The notes: generated from the letters alone by a model not told the origin. A stretch of 64,000 bases of DNA from Rhizobium sp. NFR03 (GCF_900111275.1 NZ_FOGR01000013.1:1-64000); one strand, 5' to 3'; numbered from the stretch's first letter, positions 26,149 to 35,798 are shown. Program-made: numbers and translations.

Positions 26149-27660
26149 TCAGGCAGCCGGAGCGGTCTCATGCACGCCGGGTATGGCGTGAGCGACGATC
26201 GCGCTCTCGCTCAGACCCTCGCGCGGAAGTTCTGCAGCAATCTGTCCGTCGCGCATGACGAGCACGCGGTCCGACAGGCGGATGACCTCCGGGAGTTCGG
26301 AGGAAACGACGACGATCGAGCGGCCCTCCGCGGCCAGCGCCTCGATCAGGTGATAGATTTCCGATTTCGCGCCGACGTCGATGCCACGTGTGGGCTCGTC
26401 GAAGAGCAGGACCTCCGAGCGCGCTGCGAGCCAGCGGGCGATGATAGCTTTCTGCTGATTGCCACCGCTGAACAGTCGGATCGGCCGATCAAGCAGGAAC
26501 GGGCGCAGATTGACGCGCCTCAGGAGGTCGCTTGCGGTCGTCCTGACCTTTCCCTTCGCGATGAAACCGCTGCGGGAAAAGGCTGGAAGCGAGGCTAGCG
26601 CCATATTCAGCGTTACGGAGCGGCCGGGGACGATGCCGTCTCGTTTGCGCTCTTCCGGCACGAGGCCGATGCCTGCTGCAATCGCATCGCGCGGGTTGGC
26701 AAGCGTGACCGGCTTGCCGTCGATCTCGACGCTGCCGGTAGAGATGCGATCGACACCGGCGAGAAGACGCAGGAGTTCCGTGCGTCCCGAACCCACGAGG
26801 CCGGCAATCCCGACAACCTCGCCCTTGCGAACGCTGAAGGAGACGTCACGGATCTTTGGCGAGGTGAGGTTCTTCGCCTGCAACTTTACGGTCGAGGTGG
26901 CATGCGAGATATGAGCGTCCTGCATCAGTTCGCGCCCGACCATCATGGTGATCACGTCGCTGTGCGAGACCCTGGAAAGATCGACCACGTCGATGAGGCG
27001 GCCGTCGCGCATGATGCTGGCGCGCTGGCAGATGCGGAAGACCTCGTCCATCTTGTGGGAGACATAGACGATGGACACGCCGCTTGCAGCGAGACGTGCG
27101 ATGACCTCGGCGAGCCGCTCGAACTCGCTCGGCGTCAGGCTCGACGTCGGCTCGTCCATTGCGATAATGCGCGCCTTGTCGAGAAGGGCACGGCCGATTT
27201 CGACGATCTGACGCTGCGCGACTTTCAGCGACGAGATGGGCGCACCCGGATCGATACCCGGGTCCAGCATGGACAAGGCTTCGGCAGCGCGACGCTCCTG
27301 CTCGCGCCGGGCGACCAGCAGACCGCCAGCTTTGGTTACGGAATGACCGAGGAACATATTCTGCGCGACGGAGAGGTGCGGAACCTGCTGTAGCTCCTGA
27401 TGAATCATCGCGATGCCGGCAAGGCGAGCATCCATCGGCTTCCTGAACGCGACAGGCTTTTCATCGACCAGAACCGTGCCTGACGTGGGCTTGAAGACGC
27501 CGGAGAGGATGCGCAGAAGGGTCGATTTCCCCGCACCGTTCTCGCCGAGCAGGCCGTGAATCTCTCCAGGCTGAACATCGAACGACACATCCGACAGAGC
27601 CTTTACGCCCGGGAACGCCTTGGTGATCCCCTGGAAACGCAATCTTGCATCGGTGCTCAT
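26149..27660 (-). CDS. Sugar ABC transporter ATP-binding protein (CUT2, RbsA-like)
   Basis: This 503-aa protein has two fused nucleotide-binding domains. The first has Walker A GENGAGKST (about residue 37), signature-like LKVAQRQIVEI and Walker B IIAMDEPTSSL. The second has the degenerate loop GLVGSGRTE usual for CUT2 proteins, signature FSGGNQQKAI and LLFDEPTRGID. It works with the permease at 25104 and the binding protein at 27724. Confidence 0.92.
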   Translation of the reverse strand: MSTDARLRFQGITKAFPGVKALSDVSFDVQPGEIHGLLGENGAGKSTLLRILSGVFKPTSGTVLVDEKPVAFRKPMDARLAGIAMIHQELQQVPHLSVAQNMFLGHSVTKAGGLLVARREQERRAAEALSMLDPGIDPGAPISSLKVAQRQIVEIGRALLDKARIIAMDEPTSSLTPSEFERLAEVIARLAASGVSIVYVSHKMDEVFRICQRASIMRDGRLIDVVDLSRVSHSDVITMMVGRELMQDAHISHATSTVKLQAKNLTSPKIRDVSFSVRKGEVVGIAGLVGSGRTELLRLLAGVDRISTGSVEIDGKPVTLANPRDAIAAGIGLVPEERKRDGIVPGRSVTLNMALASLPAFSRSGFIAKGKVRTTASDLLRRVNLRPFLLDRPIRLFSGGNQQKAIIARWLAARSEVLLFDEPTRGIDVGAKSEIYHLIEALAAEGRSIVVVSSELPEVIRLSDRVLVMRDGQIAAELPREGLSESAIVAHAIPGVHETAPAA

Positions 27661-27687
27661 CGATTTCTCCTGCCTTTCGCGAAAGAA

Positions 27688-27708
27688 GCGCCGGCTGAAG
27701 GCCGGCGC
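27688..27708 (-). promoter_or_regulatory. GC-rich stem-loop downstream of the binding-protein gene
   Basis: GCGCCGGC (27688-27695) and GCCGGCGC (27701-27708) form a perfect 8-bp stem with a 5-nt loop, placed between the binding-protein stop and the ATPase start. With no T tract it is unlikely to be a full terminator; it may stabilise the upstream mRNA so that binding protein is made in excess. Confidence 0.55.
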
Positions 27709-27723
27709 CCCATGTCGGCTTGC

Positions 27724-28788
27724 TTATTTCGCAGCCTTGGCGTCTTCCATGAGAACCTTGCGCACATCGACGCCCTCGCCCTGATATCGGGCCAGATTGT
27801 CAGCCGTGATCAAAGCCTGAGGGGTTGCAACGACGCGCGGCAGCTTCTGCCCGGCGACCAGCCGGAGCGCGGTTTCCAGTGCGACTTCGCCGGTCAGGAC
27901 GGGGAAGCTATCGACTGTGCCTGTCAGTTCGCCGGCCTTGATCGACGCGTAGGCGTCCGAGATGCCATCGGTCCCGAACACGGCAACCTTGTCCTGCAGA
28001 CCGGCTGACTTCACGGCCTCGACGATGCCGAGCGCCATGCCGTCATTGTTGGCGTAGAAGCCGACGAGATCCGGATGCTGGTTGAGGATATTGGTCGCGG
28101 CGTCGTAGGAGGTTTGGCGGTCCCAGTTGCCGGGCACGCTGGCGACGACCTCGAACTTGCCGTTCTCCGTGACGGTCGATTTGAAGCCGTCGGTGCGCTG
28201 CACGGCCGCGTAGACGCCGGCCTGACCTTCGACGATGGCGACCTTGCCGCCCTGCGGACGGTTCTCGATGAACCATTTGGCGACGCGAACGCCGTTGTCG
28301 CGCTGGACGTTGCCGACATAGTGCTCGGCCTGCGGAATGACGGCGTCGTTGACGTTCACGACGGGGATATTTGCCGCCTTTGCCTGTTCCATGACCGGCT
28401 GCAGATTGGCGTCCGTCTGGGGCGAGACGAGCAGGACGTTGTAGCCTTGCGTGATCATGCCTTCGGCAATCGTCAGCTGACCGAGCTGATCGCCCTCGCT
28501 CTGCGCCGCCTGATAGGCGACAGGTACGTTGTGCGTCTTACCGAACGCTTCATAGCCCTGACCGAGCGAGCGCCAGTATTCGTTCGTCAGCGTCTTGGAA
28601 ACTGCCCCGGCCTTCGTGCCCTCGGGGATCGCAGGGAATGCGCCGAATTTTGCTTCGAGCTGCGACCAGTCCAGACGATCTTTTTCGGTATCCGAATTCA
28701 GAGGCGCAAGGTCCTGCGCGAAAGCTGCGCCGAACATCAGACTGGCGGCAAAGCCGGCAGCGATCGTGGTCTTCAGAAATGTCTTCAT
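27724..28788 (-). CDS. Sugar-binding protein of a CUT2 ABC importer
   Basis: The ATG at 28788, behind GGGAGG, gives 354 aa with a signal peptide (MKTFLKTTIAAGFAASLM, cleavage after AAFAQ). The mature part is a Peripla_BP_4 (ribose/galactose-type) two-lobed protein: LLVSPQTDANLQPVMEQAK, DGMALGIVEAVKSAG and AVFGTDGISDAYASIKAGE are family landmarks. It delivers ligand to the 25104/26149 transporter. Confidence 0.9.
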   Translation of the reverse strand: MKTFLKTTIAAGFAASLMFGAAFAQDLAPLNSDTEKDRLDWSQLEAKFGAFPAIPEGTKAGAVSKTLTNEYWRSLGQGYEAFGKTHNVPVAYQAAQSEGDQLGQLTIAEGMITQGYNVLLVSPQTDANLQPVMEQAKAANIPVVNVNDAVIPQAEHYVGNVQRDNGVRVAKWFIENRPQGGKVAIVEGQAGVYAAVQRTDGFKSTVTENGKFEVVASVPGNWDRQTSYDAATNILNQHPDLVGFYANNDGMALGIVEAVKSAGLQDKVAVFGTDGISDAYASIKAGELTGTVDSFPVLTGEVALETALRLVAGQKLPRVVATPQALITADNLARYQGEGVDVRKVLMEDAKAAK

Positions 28789-28871
28789 GATTTTTCCTCC
28801 CGAGTTTGGCCGTCCGGCATGCGCTGCGGCATGCCGGTCCGTATTTTGACTATTGGCAAGCGCATGCGGCA

Positions 28872-29855
28872 TCAGTTGCCGAGCATGAGTTCCTGAACGA
28901 CAGCCTGCGCGGAGACGGCGTCCTGGCGATCAATCGCGCCGGAAAGGCGATTGTCCTGTTCGAGGCGATCAACGACCTTCAGCATGCGCTTGACGGTCTG
29001 AATGTTCACCTCGCATTCGTGAACCGGATCGAGACCGGTCATATCGGGGAACGTATCGAAGTAGATGGCGCCATCGTAGCCGTCGCGGCGGATCTGGCGA
29101 AGCAACTCGATCGTCTGCTGTGGATGGACGGAGCCGACCATCAACCCGTCGTCGCGCTTGGCATATCCATCGTTGAGGTGCACGCCGAGGACACGGCTGT
29201 AGCGGGCAATCAGCGCCGCGGCAAAGGCAGGCTGCTCGTCTGCATAGAGAACATGGGCGAAATCGAGCGTCACGCCGAGGTTCGGCAGGCCGACATCCTT
29301 GATGGCCAGCAACGTCGTCGCGCAATCGGGCATAAGGCTATAGGAACGGGGCTCATTCGGCTTGTACTCGATGCTGATCAGGCACTCCGGATCATGCTCG
29401 CAAACTTCACGAATTCCGTCTATTTCGTGTTGCCATAGCGTCGCATAGTCCGCCTGGAATGCGTAATCGAAGCCGTCCTGACCAAGCCACAGCGTCATCA
29501 GCTTGGCGCCGGCTTCGCGCGTGGCATCGATACCCTTCTTCGTCAGCTCGATGGCTTCGCGGCGGACAGCAACGTCCGGGTTTGTGAAGGCTCCGATCTT
29601 GAAGGAGGGATTCGTATAGTAACGCATGGCAAAGCCATTGACGGCGAGACCTAGATCATTGATCCGACGCGCCAATTCCGCCGGCTTGTCAGCACCGTGA
29701 TCGGGGTAGTTCAGATCGAGATCCGTGAGACCCTCGACCTTGGCAGCGCGTGCAACCATCTGCATGACGCTCGGCTTACCCACCAGATCCGGCCATTCGG
29801 CCTGTGGGCGCGAGGCGAAGGAATTCAGGCGGGTCGCAAATTTGAGATCGGTCAC
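28872..29855 (-). CDS. Sugar phosphate isomerase/epimerase (AP endonuclease 2-like TIM barrel)
   Basis: This 327-aa TIM-barrel protein has metal-ligand-type segments LISIEYKPNE, GVTLDFAHVLYA and VHLNDGY, matching xylose-isomerase-like barrel proteins that epimerise or isomerise ketoses and their phosphates. It is the first gene of the operon and points to a sugar needing rearrangement before or after phosphorylation. The exact substrate is unknown. Confidence 0.88.
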   Translation of the reverse strand: MTDLKFATRLNSFASRPQAEWPDLVGKPSVMQMVARAAKVEGLTDLDLNYPDHGADKPAELARRINDLGLAVNGFAMRYYTNPSFKIGAFTNPDVAVRREAIELTKKGIDATREAGAKLMTLWLGQDGFDYAFQADYATLWQHEIDGIREVCEHDPECLISIEYKPNEPRSYSLMPDCATTLLAIKDVGLPNLGVTLDFAHVLYADEQPAFAAALIARYSRVLGVHLNDGYAKRDDGLMVGSVHPQQTIELLRQIRRDGYDGAIYFDTFPDMTGLDPVHECEVNIQTVKRMLKVVDRLEQDNRLSGAIDRQDAVSAQAVVQELMLGN

Positions 29856-29886
29856 AGCAGGTGCTCACTTCGTTGGTTCGTGAGCT

Positions 29887-29915
29887 AACTTCACATTAAT
29901 ATATCTATCTGTAAA
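29887..29915 (-). promoter_or_regulatory. Shared promoter motif, copy A
   Basis: On the minus strand TTTACA, 15 nt, GTGAAGTT lies just upstream of the isomerase/epimerase start (octamer at 29887-29894, 32 nt before 29855). The same layout occurs before the CUT1 operon and, with changes in the hexamer, before the second mutarotase gene. Confidence 0.45.
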
Positions 29916-30063
29916 GTGAGAACCTGTTGTGCGTCGCACCAAATCGACACTGCCCGAGGTAAATCGACGTTAGGCGTATCGTGTCATCGCGACACAGCAC
30001 GGTGCAGACGTCGGCCGTGCAGTTTCCTGACGGCCGACGTTTTTGAAAACGAAACTGGCGCGG

Positions 30064-30519
30064 CTATGTGCCTTCCGGCGGAATCACGCCCTTGGTAAAC
30101 AGGAAGCAGCCGTAAAAGCGGGTTTCGCCTGTCGAGATGACGCAATAGGCTTTCTTCGCCAGATCGTAGAAGGCGAAACGCTCGATTCCGTACATCGGGC
30201 AGGCTTTGCCCTCCGCACGGTCGATCTCCGCCTGAACTTCGCGCTGCACGTCCGGCTGTTCGTCCGGTGCGCCCATCACTTCCATGCGGCCAGCGGAGTT
30301 CTGCAGTGGCGTGTCCAGCGGCAGAACCGACAAGATCGCGGCGATAGCCTGCGGCGCGCTGAGATTGGCCATCGCTAGCGGCCGTCCGATCACAGTCTGT
30401 CGTCCGACGCTATCGGTTGGAAAGTTCGTGTCCGATACCACGAGCGTGTCGCCATGCCCCATGGACCGAAGAGCGTGCAGGACGTCGGCGCTCAGCGCCG
30501 GATGAATATTCTTGAGCAA
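30064..30519 (-). CDS. RbsD/FucU family sugar mutarotase
   Basis: This 151-aa protein begins MLKNIHPALSADVLHALRSMGHGD, the FucU/RbsD signature with the catalytic His in MGHGD, and has ERFAFYDLAKKAY near the C-terminus. The enzymes interconvert alpha and beta anomers of fucose or ribose to speed up uptake and phosphorylation. It is the last gene of the CUT1 operon; a paralogue is at 35799. Confidence 0.92.
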   Translation of the reverse strand: MLKNIHPALSADVLHALRSMGHGDTLVVSDTNFPTDSVGRQTVIGRPLAMANLSAPQAIAAILSVLPLDTPLQNSAGRMEVMGAPDEQPDVQREVQAEIDRAEGKACPMYGIERFAFYDLAKKAYCVISTGETRFYGCFLFTKGVIPPEGT

Positions 30520-30570
30520 GGAAACCTCCCATGACGTCGTCAGTGCGGCTCCTGCCGCTTTTTTGTAATC

Positions 30571-31503
30571 TCACTTCACGGCTCCCGCCGTAAGGCCCTT
30601 GACGATGTAACGCTCCAGGAAGATTCCGACCAGCACCAAAGGCATGATCGCGGCCGTGGCAATGGCAGCCATCGACCACCAGTTGATGCCTTGCGAGCCG
30701 GTCTGGCTCGCGACCATCACGGGCAATGTTTTCGCGTTCGAACTGGTAAGCAGGGCTGCGAAGAAATACTCGTTCCAGCAGAGGATGACCGAGAGAATGA
30801 ACGCTGCCACCATGCCCGGCAACGCGATTGGCAGCACGATGCGCAGGAATGCGCCCCAGATCGAGCAGCCGTCCACAAGGGCGGCCTGCTCGAGTTCCAG
30901 CGGGATCGTGTCGAACTGGTCGCGCATGATCCAGATGACGATGGGCAGCACCATCAGCGTGTAGACGAGGATGAGGCCGACCAGCGTGTCGAGCAACATC
31001 AAATGCTTGTAGAGAACGAGGAACGGCATCGCCAGCACGACCGGCGGCAGGATGAGCTGCGACAGGAAGAAGAACGAAATATCCTTATTGCGCATCCAGA
31101 GGAATTTGTACGGGAACCGGCTGAGGCCGTAAGCCGCGAGCGAGCCGATGACGACAGCGAGGAACGAGGCGCCCGCCGAGGCAATGATGCTGTTGAAGAA
31201 CCGACGTATGAACTCGTCACGCACGGTCGAGGGTGCCGAGATCGTGTCCGGCGACAGGCCGAGCGAGCGCCAGCCCTTCCAGTCGGGCGTGAAGTCTACG
31301 AAGGGAATGAGGTGCCCCTGCGTCACGTTGACGGCGGTCTTGAACGAGGTCGTGACCGTCCAGTAGATCGGAAACAGCGAGATGAACGCCCACAGGATGA
31401 GCGCGGCATAGATGAGGAGGCTCGGGGTCATGAACCGCGAGCGTCGCGACCAGAGACTTGTCCGACCTTCATCTGCCGACGGTGTGTAAGGGATGCTTGC
31501 CAT
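30571..31503 (-). CDS. Carbohydrate ABC transporter permease (CUT1, MalG-like)
   Basis: This 310-aa protein has six membrane helices and the EAA loop EAALVDGCSIWGAFLRIVLP (about residues 205-224), which docks on the ATPase. A long periplasmic loop lies after the first helix (about residues 50-100). It partners with the MalF-like permease encoded 9 bp upstream. Confidence 0.92.
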   Translation of the reverse strand: MASIPYTPSADEGRTSLWSRRSRFMTPSLLIYAALILWAFISLFPIYWTVTTSFKTAVNVTQGHLIPFVDFTPDWKGWRSLGLSPDTISAPSTVRDEFIRRFFNSIIASAGASFLAVVIGSLAAYGLSRFPYKFLWMRNKDISFFFLSQLILPPVVLAMPFLVLYKHLMLLDTLVGLILVYTLMVLPIVIWIMRDQFDTIPLELEQAALVDGCSIWGAFLRIVLPIALPGMVAAFILSVILCWNEYFFAALLTSSNAKTLPVMVASQTGSQGINWWSMAAIATAAIMPLVLVGIFLERYIVKGLTAGAVK

Positions 31504-31512
31504 GGCCGGGCC

Positions 31513-32637
31513 TCAGTTTGAACGCTGCATCCAGCGGCTCGCCCCTTTGAGGATGAGCGCGACGAAGATGATGATGACGACGAGGTAGAATTCGGCGAGC
31601 ATGGTGCCGTAACCGACATTCGACCGGTCTCGATACTCGCGAAAGATGAAACTCGACACGGTATCGGTCGCGCCGCCCGGCCCGCCGGCCGTGACGTTGA
31701 TGACGATATCGGCGAGCTTGAGCTGGAAGATGATGCGCAGGATGACGACGGTCATGCTGACCGGCAGCATCAGCGGAAAGGTGATTTCCTTGAAACTCTG
31801 CCAGCCCGAAGCCCCATCCACCTTGGCTGCCTCTTTGACCTCGGCGGGCAAGGCCTGAAGCCCGGCCAGCAGGAGGATCATCATGAAGGGGATCGACACC
31901 CAGGCATCCATCGCCATGATGGAGGTCCGCGCCAGCCAGGGTGTCGAGAAGAAAGCGGGGTTGTCCCATCCGAGATGGCGGGCGAGCGTTGCCGCCGGGC
32001 CGAAGCGATACTCCATCAGCGACTTGCCGATCATCCAGCTGACAGCCACGGGGCTGAGCATGAGCGGCAGAAGAAAAGCGACGCGGAAGAATTTGCGGGC
32101 GCGGATCTCGGCGTTCAGCAACAGTGCGAGGCCGAAAGCGATGGCATATTGCACAAGCACCGCCGCCACATAGTACACCATATTGAGAAGCGCGTTCCAG
32201 AAGTAGACGTCGGCAGACAGGGTTCGCAGATTGTCGAGCCCGTTGAACCTCCGCCCGGCAGAGGCACTGAGGTTCCAGTCTGTAAAGGCGATGTAGAGGC
32301 CGAAGACGGTTGGAAAAACCACCATGGCGACAGTGAAAAGCACGGCCGGCAGCACGAAGGCCGCCCTCTGCCCATCTTCGCCGCGGATCAGAATTTGCGC
32401 CGCGCACAGCGCGGCCGCCCAGACAATATAGGCAAACAGGAGTGGACGCCAGCTGACGAGACCAATGGAGGTCACGCCAGCTGCTTCGAGCAGCTGCAGC
32501 AGGAGCACCGCAAAGAGGAGAACCGTCGCAGCCGCGAAAAGCATTCGGCCGCGCCGGGCGGAAATTGCTTGAAGGTCCGCACGCTCGGTAGCGATCGAGT
32601 TCGGCGGCGTGCCGGCAGGCAGTGTAATATGGGACAT
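31513..32637 (-). CDS. Carbohydrate ABC transporter permease (CUT1, MalF-like)
   Basis: The ATG at 32637 gives 374 aa with about eight membrane helices; two extra N-terminal helices (residues 30-75) precede the conserved six. The EAA loop is EAAKVDGASGWQSFKEITFP (about 285-304). Second gene after the binding protein in the operon. Confidence 0.92.
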   Translation of the reverse strand: MSHITLPAGTPPNSIATERADLQAISARRGRMLFAAATVLLFAVLLLQLLEAAGVTSIGLVSWRPLLFAYIVWAAALCAAQILIRGEDGQRAAFVLPAVLFTVAMVVFPTVFGLYIAFTDWNLSASAGRRFNGLDNLRTLSADVYFWNALLNMVYYVAAVLVQYAIAFGLALLLNAEIRARKFFRVAFLLPLMLSPVAVSWMIGKSLMEYRFGPAATLARHLGWDNPAFFSTPWLARTSIMAMDAWVSIPFMMILLLAGLQALPAEVKEAAKVDGASGWQSFKEITFPLMLPVSMTVVILRIIFQLKLADIVINVTAGGPGGATDTVSSFIFREYRDRSNVGYGTMLAEFYLVVIIIFVALILKGASRWMQRSN

Positions 32638-32679
32638 CGGCAAACCTTTGGGCACAGCGCTTCGTGCACGAATGAGAGA

Positions 32680-32707
32680 GCCAGGCGGTGCGACGGCGCC
32701 GCCTGGC
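32680..32707 (-). promoter_or_regulatory. GC-rich stem-loop downstream of the CUT1 binding-protein gene
   Basis: GCCAGGCGG (32680-32688) and CCGCCTGGC (32699-32707) form a perfect 9-bp stem with a 10-nt loop, between the binding-protein stop (32716) and the MalF-like start. The placement is the same as the stem-loop at 27688, suggesting control of relative expression. Confidence 0.55.
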
Positions 32708-32715
32708 CTTTCCGG

Positions 32716-34386
32716 TCAGGCTCCGAGAGACGCCTTGTAGAGCGCGATCTGCTTGTCGCGGCCGAGCTGGTCCGTGATCTTCTCCCAGGCGCTCGCGATG
32801 GCATCTGCACCGGCTTGCGCCGTTGCCTGTCCTGCAAACACCTTGGCCAGTTCGTCTTCCGCCACACTGTAATATTGGAAGATACCGGGAATGCGCGGCT
32901 CGATCGCAGCATTCGGATGGTTGTAGGAGTTCGACTGCGAGGAGAGGTAGCTCGTGATGAATGCCTCGTCGTAACCGGCAGACACCCATTCCTTGATGTC
33001 GAACTGGCTCTTGCGATAGCACTGAAAACCGGACGGGTAAGCGGCCGTCCATAGTGCAAGGTCCTTGCCGCCGAGATGCGCGGCAGCGCTCCACGCCGCC
33101 TTTTTCTTCTTCTCGTCGCTATCGACGCGAGCCATGACGTAAACGCCCCAGCCGAGATACGCCATGTTCGGCGCGTGGTTCGGGCCGCTCGCGAGCTTCT
33201 CCCACTGTCCCGTCTTCGCGTTGTAGACATCGTCGGAACCCGGCAGGATATCGAAGCCGATCGTATCGCCGACGACCGAGCTGTCGCTTGTGCGCGCGCT
33301 TGCGCCAACATCGCCCCACCATGAGACCATGGAGCCGGTGCCGGCAAGAAACTGCTGGAAGGCGGTCGTGCCCGGATCGGCATTCAGCTGGTCGCCCGCC
33401 TCTGACGGAAGCGCATCGATAACGTCCTGAATGGCGCGAACCCAGGCGGGGTTGTTGATGCGTGGCTTCATCGTGTCGACGTCGAATAGCCAGGCTTTAT
33501 CATCCGGGTGCTTGGCATAGGCCGTGGCACGGCTTCCCAGGAAGTAGAAGCCGAAACCGCCCCACGCCTTCGGCGCGTCGAGGTAACCCACCGCTTCCAT
33601 TCCGCCAACAGTCTTGCCCTTGAGGAACTTCGTGACCTCCTGAACCTTCTGCCAGGTTTTCGGCACGCTCCACTCGCCCTCATGACCCTCGTCTTTCCAG
33701 GCCTTTGCGAGAGCGGCATCGGTGAAATAGTCGGTCCGGTAGTTGAAGTTGTGGCAGTCTCCATCCACCGAGATCCGGTAGGTCTTGCCCTCCCAGGTCC
33801 CAACCGGCGCCTTCAGGTAGTCGACGTAGTCGTCCATGTCGATCTGGGCCTTGACCCAGTCGGGCATCTCGGAGGCAAGCCCCTTGCCACAAACGTCGCC
33901 CTCGAACGGGGCACCCATCTCCAACAGGTCGAAATCGACCGTGCCGGTGGCAATGGCCTGCTGCAGGCGCGGGTTATAGTCGGCCTGCGCAAGATCGATC
34001 CACGTGATCTTCGCGCCGGTATAGTCTTCCCAGGGCTTCAGGAAGCCGCGGAAGAGGACATTGTGAAGGTTCTGGTTGTTCAGACCCATGAACGAGAGCT
34101 CAACGCCGGCGAACTCGCCCTCCGTCACGCTCTTATTCGTGGCTTCCAGGCACAATTCACCGACCTTTTGCCAGTCGGCATCCGTGGGCGAGCCTTTGCC
34201 GACACCGGGGATCTGCAGCAGCTGGCCGCGGAACGATGCATCCTGCGCGAACACCGTACCGAGGCCGCCCAGACCATCCAGCATCGTGCTGGCCGCCGCG
34301 ACCGCCCCGAGACTGGCACCTGTTTTCAGGATGGCGCGTCGGCTCAGGCCGATCGCCATCATTCGTTCGAAATCGCTGACTTTCAT
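32716..34386 (-). CDS. Extracellular solute-binding protein (family 1), Tat-exported
   Basis: This 556-aa protein is long for the family. The N-terminus has a twin-arginine motif, LSRRAILKTG (about residues 14-23), before a hydrophobic stretch ending VFAQ, so it is probably exported folded through Tat. Regions such as LLEMGAPFEGDVCGKG and YLGWGVYVMARVD fit SBP_bac_1-type lobes. It feeds the MalF/MalG-like permeases. The ligand is not evident, although the flanking mutarotases point to a reducing monosaccharide. Confidence 0.88.
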   Translation of the reverse strand: MKVSDFERMMAIGLSRRAILKTGASLGAVAAASTMLDGLGGLGTVFAQDASFRGQLLQIPGVGKGSPTDADWQKVGELCLEATNKSVTEGEFAGVELSFMGLNNQNLHNVLFRGFLKPWEDYTGAKITWIDLAQADYNPRLQQAIATGTVDFDLLEMGAPFEGDVCGKGLASEMPDWVKAQIDMDDYVDYLKAPVGTWEGKTYRISVDGDCHNFNYRTDYFTDAALAKAWKDEGHEGEWSVPKTWQKVQEVTKFLKGKTVGGMEAVGYLDAPKAWGGFGFYFLGSRATAYAKHPDDKAWLFDVDTMKPRINNPAWVRAIQDVIDALPSEAGDQLNADPGTTAFQQFLAGTGSMVSWWGDVGASARTSDSSVVGDTIGFDILPGSDDVYNAKTGQWEKLASGPNHAPNMAYLGWGVYVMARVDSDEKKKKAAWSAAAHLGGKDLALWTAAYPSGFQCYRKSQFDIKEWVSAGYDEAFITSYLSSQSNSYNHPNAAIEPRIPGIFQYYSVAEDELAKVFAGQATAQAGADAIASAWEKITDQLGRDKQIALYKASLGA

Positions 34387-34468
34387 TATGGTCTCCTCCC
34401 ATGTGAAGATGTCGCCACGTTGCGTGGCATTCCGGCGCCCCTCCCCAGGCGCGCCGCTTGTCTCGCGA

Positions 34469-35530
34469 TCAGCCGAGACGCAGACCCGACGCGCCGTCGA
34501 AAAGGTGCACCAGCGCCGGGTTCGGCGTCATCGTGATCGTCTGGTCCGTGGCGCCCTCTACCCGGTCGCGAAAGACGCCGATGATCTTCTGCTGTCCCAG
34601 CCGGGCAAAGACCTGCGTTTCCGAACCTGTGGATTCGATCACCGAGATCTTGGCCTCCACCGTGCCGCCGAGCGTAAAATGCTCCGGCCGGATGCCGTAG
34701 TAGGCGGGCTGCCCATCCGAACCTGACGGTGCCCTCGTCATCGGCAGCATGATCCCGTCGTCCGTCTCGAAGCTCGGAGTAGCACCCGCCCGGATATGGC
34801 CTTTGATGAGGTTCATCGAGGGAGAACCGATAAAGCCGGCGACGAAGGTATTGGCCGGCCAGTCGTACAGTTCGAGCGGCGAGCCGATCTGCTCCACGCG
34901 CCCGTCGCGCAGCACCACGATCCGGTCCGCCATAGTCATGGCTTCCACCTGATCGTGTGTCACGTAGATCATGGTCGTGGCCAGCCGCCGCTGCAACTCC
35001 TTGATTTCGGCGCGCATCTGCACGCGCAGCTTGGCATCGAGGTTCGAGAGCGGCTCGTCGAAGAGGAAAACCTTGGGATCACGTACAATAGCCCGCCCCA
35101 TGGCAACGCGTTGCCGCTGACCGCCCGAAAGCTGGCGGGGATAACGCGCAAGGTAAGGCACGAGATCGAGGATCTCCGCAGCCTTGCGCACGCGACCCTC
35201 TATCGTCGCCTTATCGTCTCCGCGCATCTTCAGGGCGAAGCCCATATTGTCGGCAACGGTCTTGTGTGGATAGAGCGCATAGCTCTGGAAAACCATGGCG
35301 ATATCGCGATCCTTTGGCGGAAGGTCGTTGACCACCTTGCCGTTGATGCGAATGTCGCCCGAGGATATCGGCTCGAGGCCAGCCACCATGCGCAGCAGCG
35401 TGGATTTCCCACAGCCGGACGGGCCGACGAGGACCACGAACTCCCCATCTGGAATATCCACGGACACACCATGGATCACGGCAAGGCTGCCATAGGCCTT
35501 GCCGACGTTTTCAATGTTCATCGATGCCAA
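34469..35530 (-). CDS. ABC transporter ATP-binding protein (UgpC/MsmK-like)
   Basis: A TTG at 35530 has GGAGG 6 nt upstream and gives the usual MASxNIENV start; the ATG at 35521 is the alternative. The 353-aa protein has Walker A GPSGCGKST, signature LSGGQRQRVAMGRA, Walker B VFLFDEPLSNLD and a C-terminal TOBE/OB regulatory domain (about 235-353). It energises the CUT1 importer and is first in the operon. Confidence 0.92.
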   Translation of the reverse strand: MASMNIENVGKAYGSLAVIHGVSVDIPDGEFVVLVGPSGCGKSTLLRMVAGLEPISSGDIRINGKVVNDLPPKDRDIAMVFQSYALYPHKTVADNMGFALKMRGDDKATIEGRVRKAAEILDLVPYLARYPRQLSGGQRQRVAMGRAIVRDPKVFLFDEPLSNLDAKLRVQMRAEIKELQRRLATTMIYVTHDQVEAMTMADRIVVLRDGRVEQIGSPLELYDWPANTFVAGFIGSPSMNLIKGHIRAGATPSFETDDGIMLPMTRAPSGSDGQPAYYGIRPEHFTLGGTVEAKISVIESTGSETQVFARLGQQKIIGVFRDRVEGATDQTITMTPNPALVHLFDGASGLRLG

Positions 35531-35600
35531 AGGGGGCCTCCTACCCGCTCCCGCTGTGCACTCCCTCACAGCCCCGGCGCCAGAGACGCCGTTGATTAAC

Positions 35601-35629
35601 AACTTCACACATATCTACAATCTTGTAAA
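35601..35629 (-). promoter_or_regulatory. Shared promoter motif, copy B
   Basis: On the minus strand TTTACA, 15 nt, GTGAAGTT (octamer 35601-35608) lies about 70 nt before the CUT1 ATPase start. It also contains TACAA-TC-TTGTA, a small perfect palindrome at about 35616-35627. Confidence 0.45.
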
Positions 35630-35756
35630 TTGTTATTCGCTCAGTGAGCTTAAGTTTGTTGGCCTTGATGTTTATGTAGCGCGATAGAGCTGAACCTGAT
35701 GGAAGAACGTCCGATTTCACACTGTATTCTGAAAGAGGGGACTGGACGCATCACAG

Positions 35757-35778
35757 AACGTAGTAGCAATGTGAAGTT
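35757..35778 (+). promoter_or_regulatory. Shared promoter motif, copy C
   Basis: On the plus strand GTGAAGTT (35771-35778) lies 20 nt before the second mutarotase gene, with an ACA-ending hexamer at the same 15-nt distance as in copies A and B. The hexamer is weaker here (ATCACA). Confidence 0.35.
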
Positions 35779-35798
35779 TTAGCGGAGGAGGAGATATC

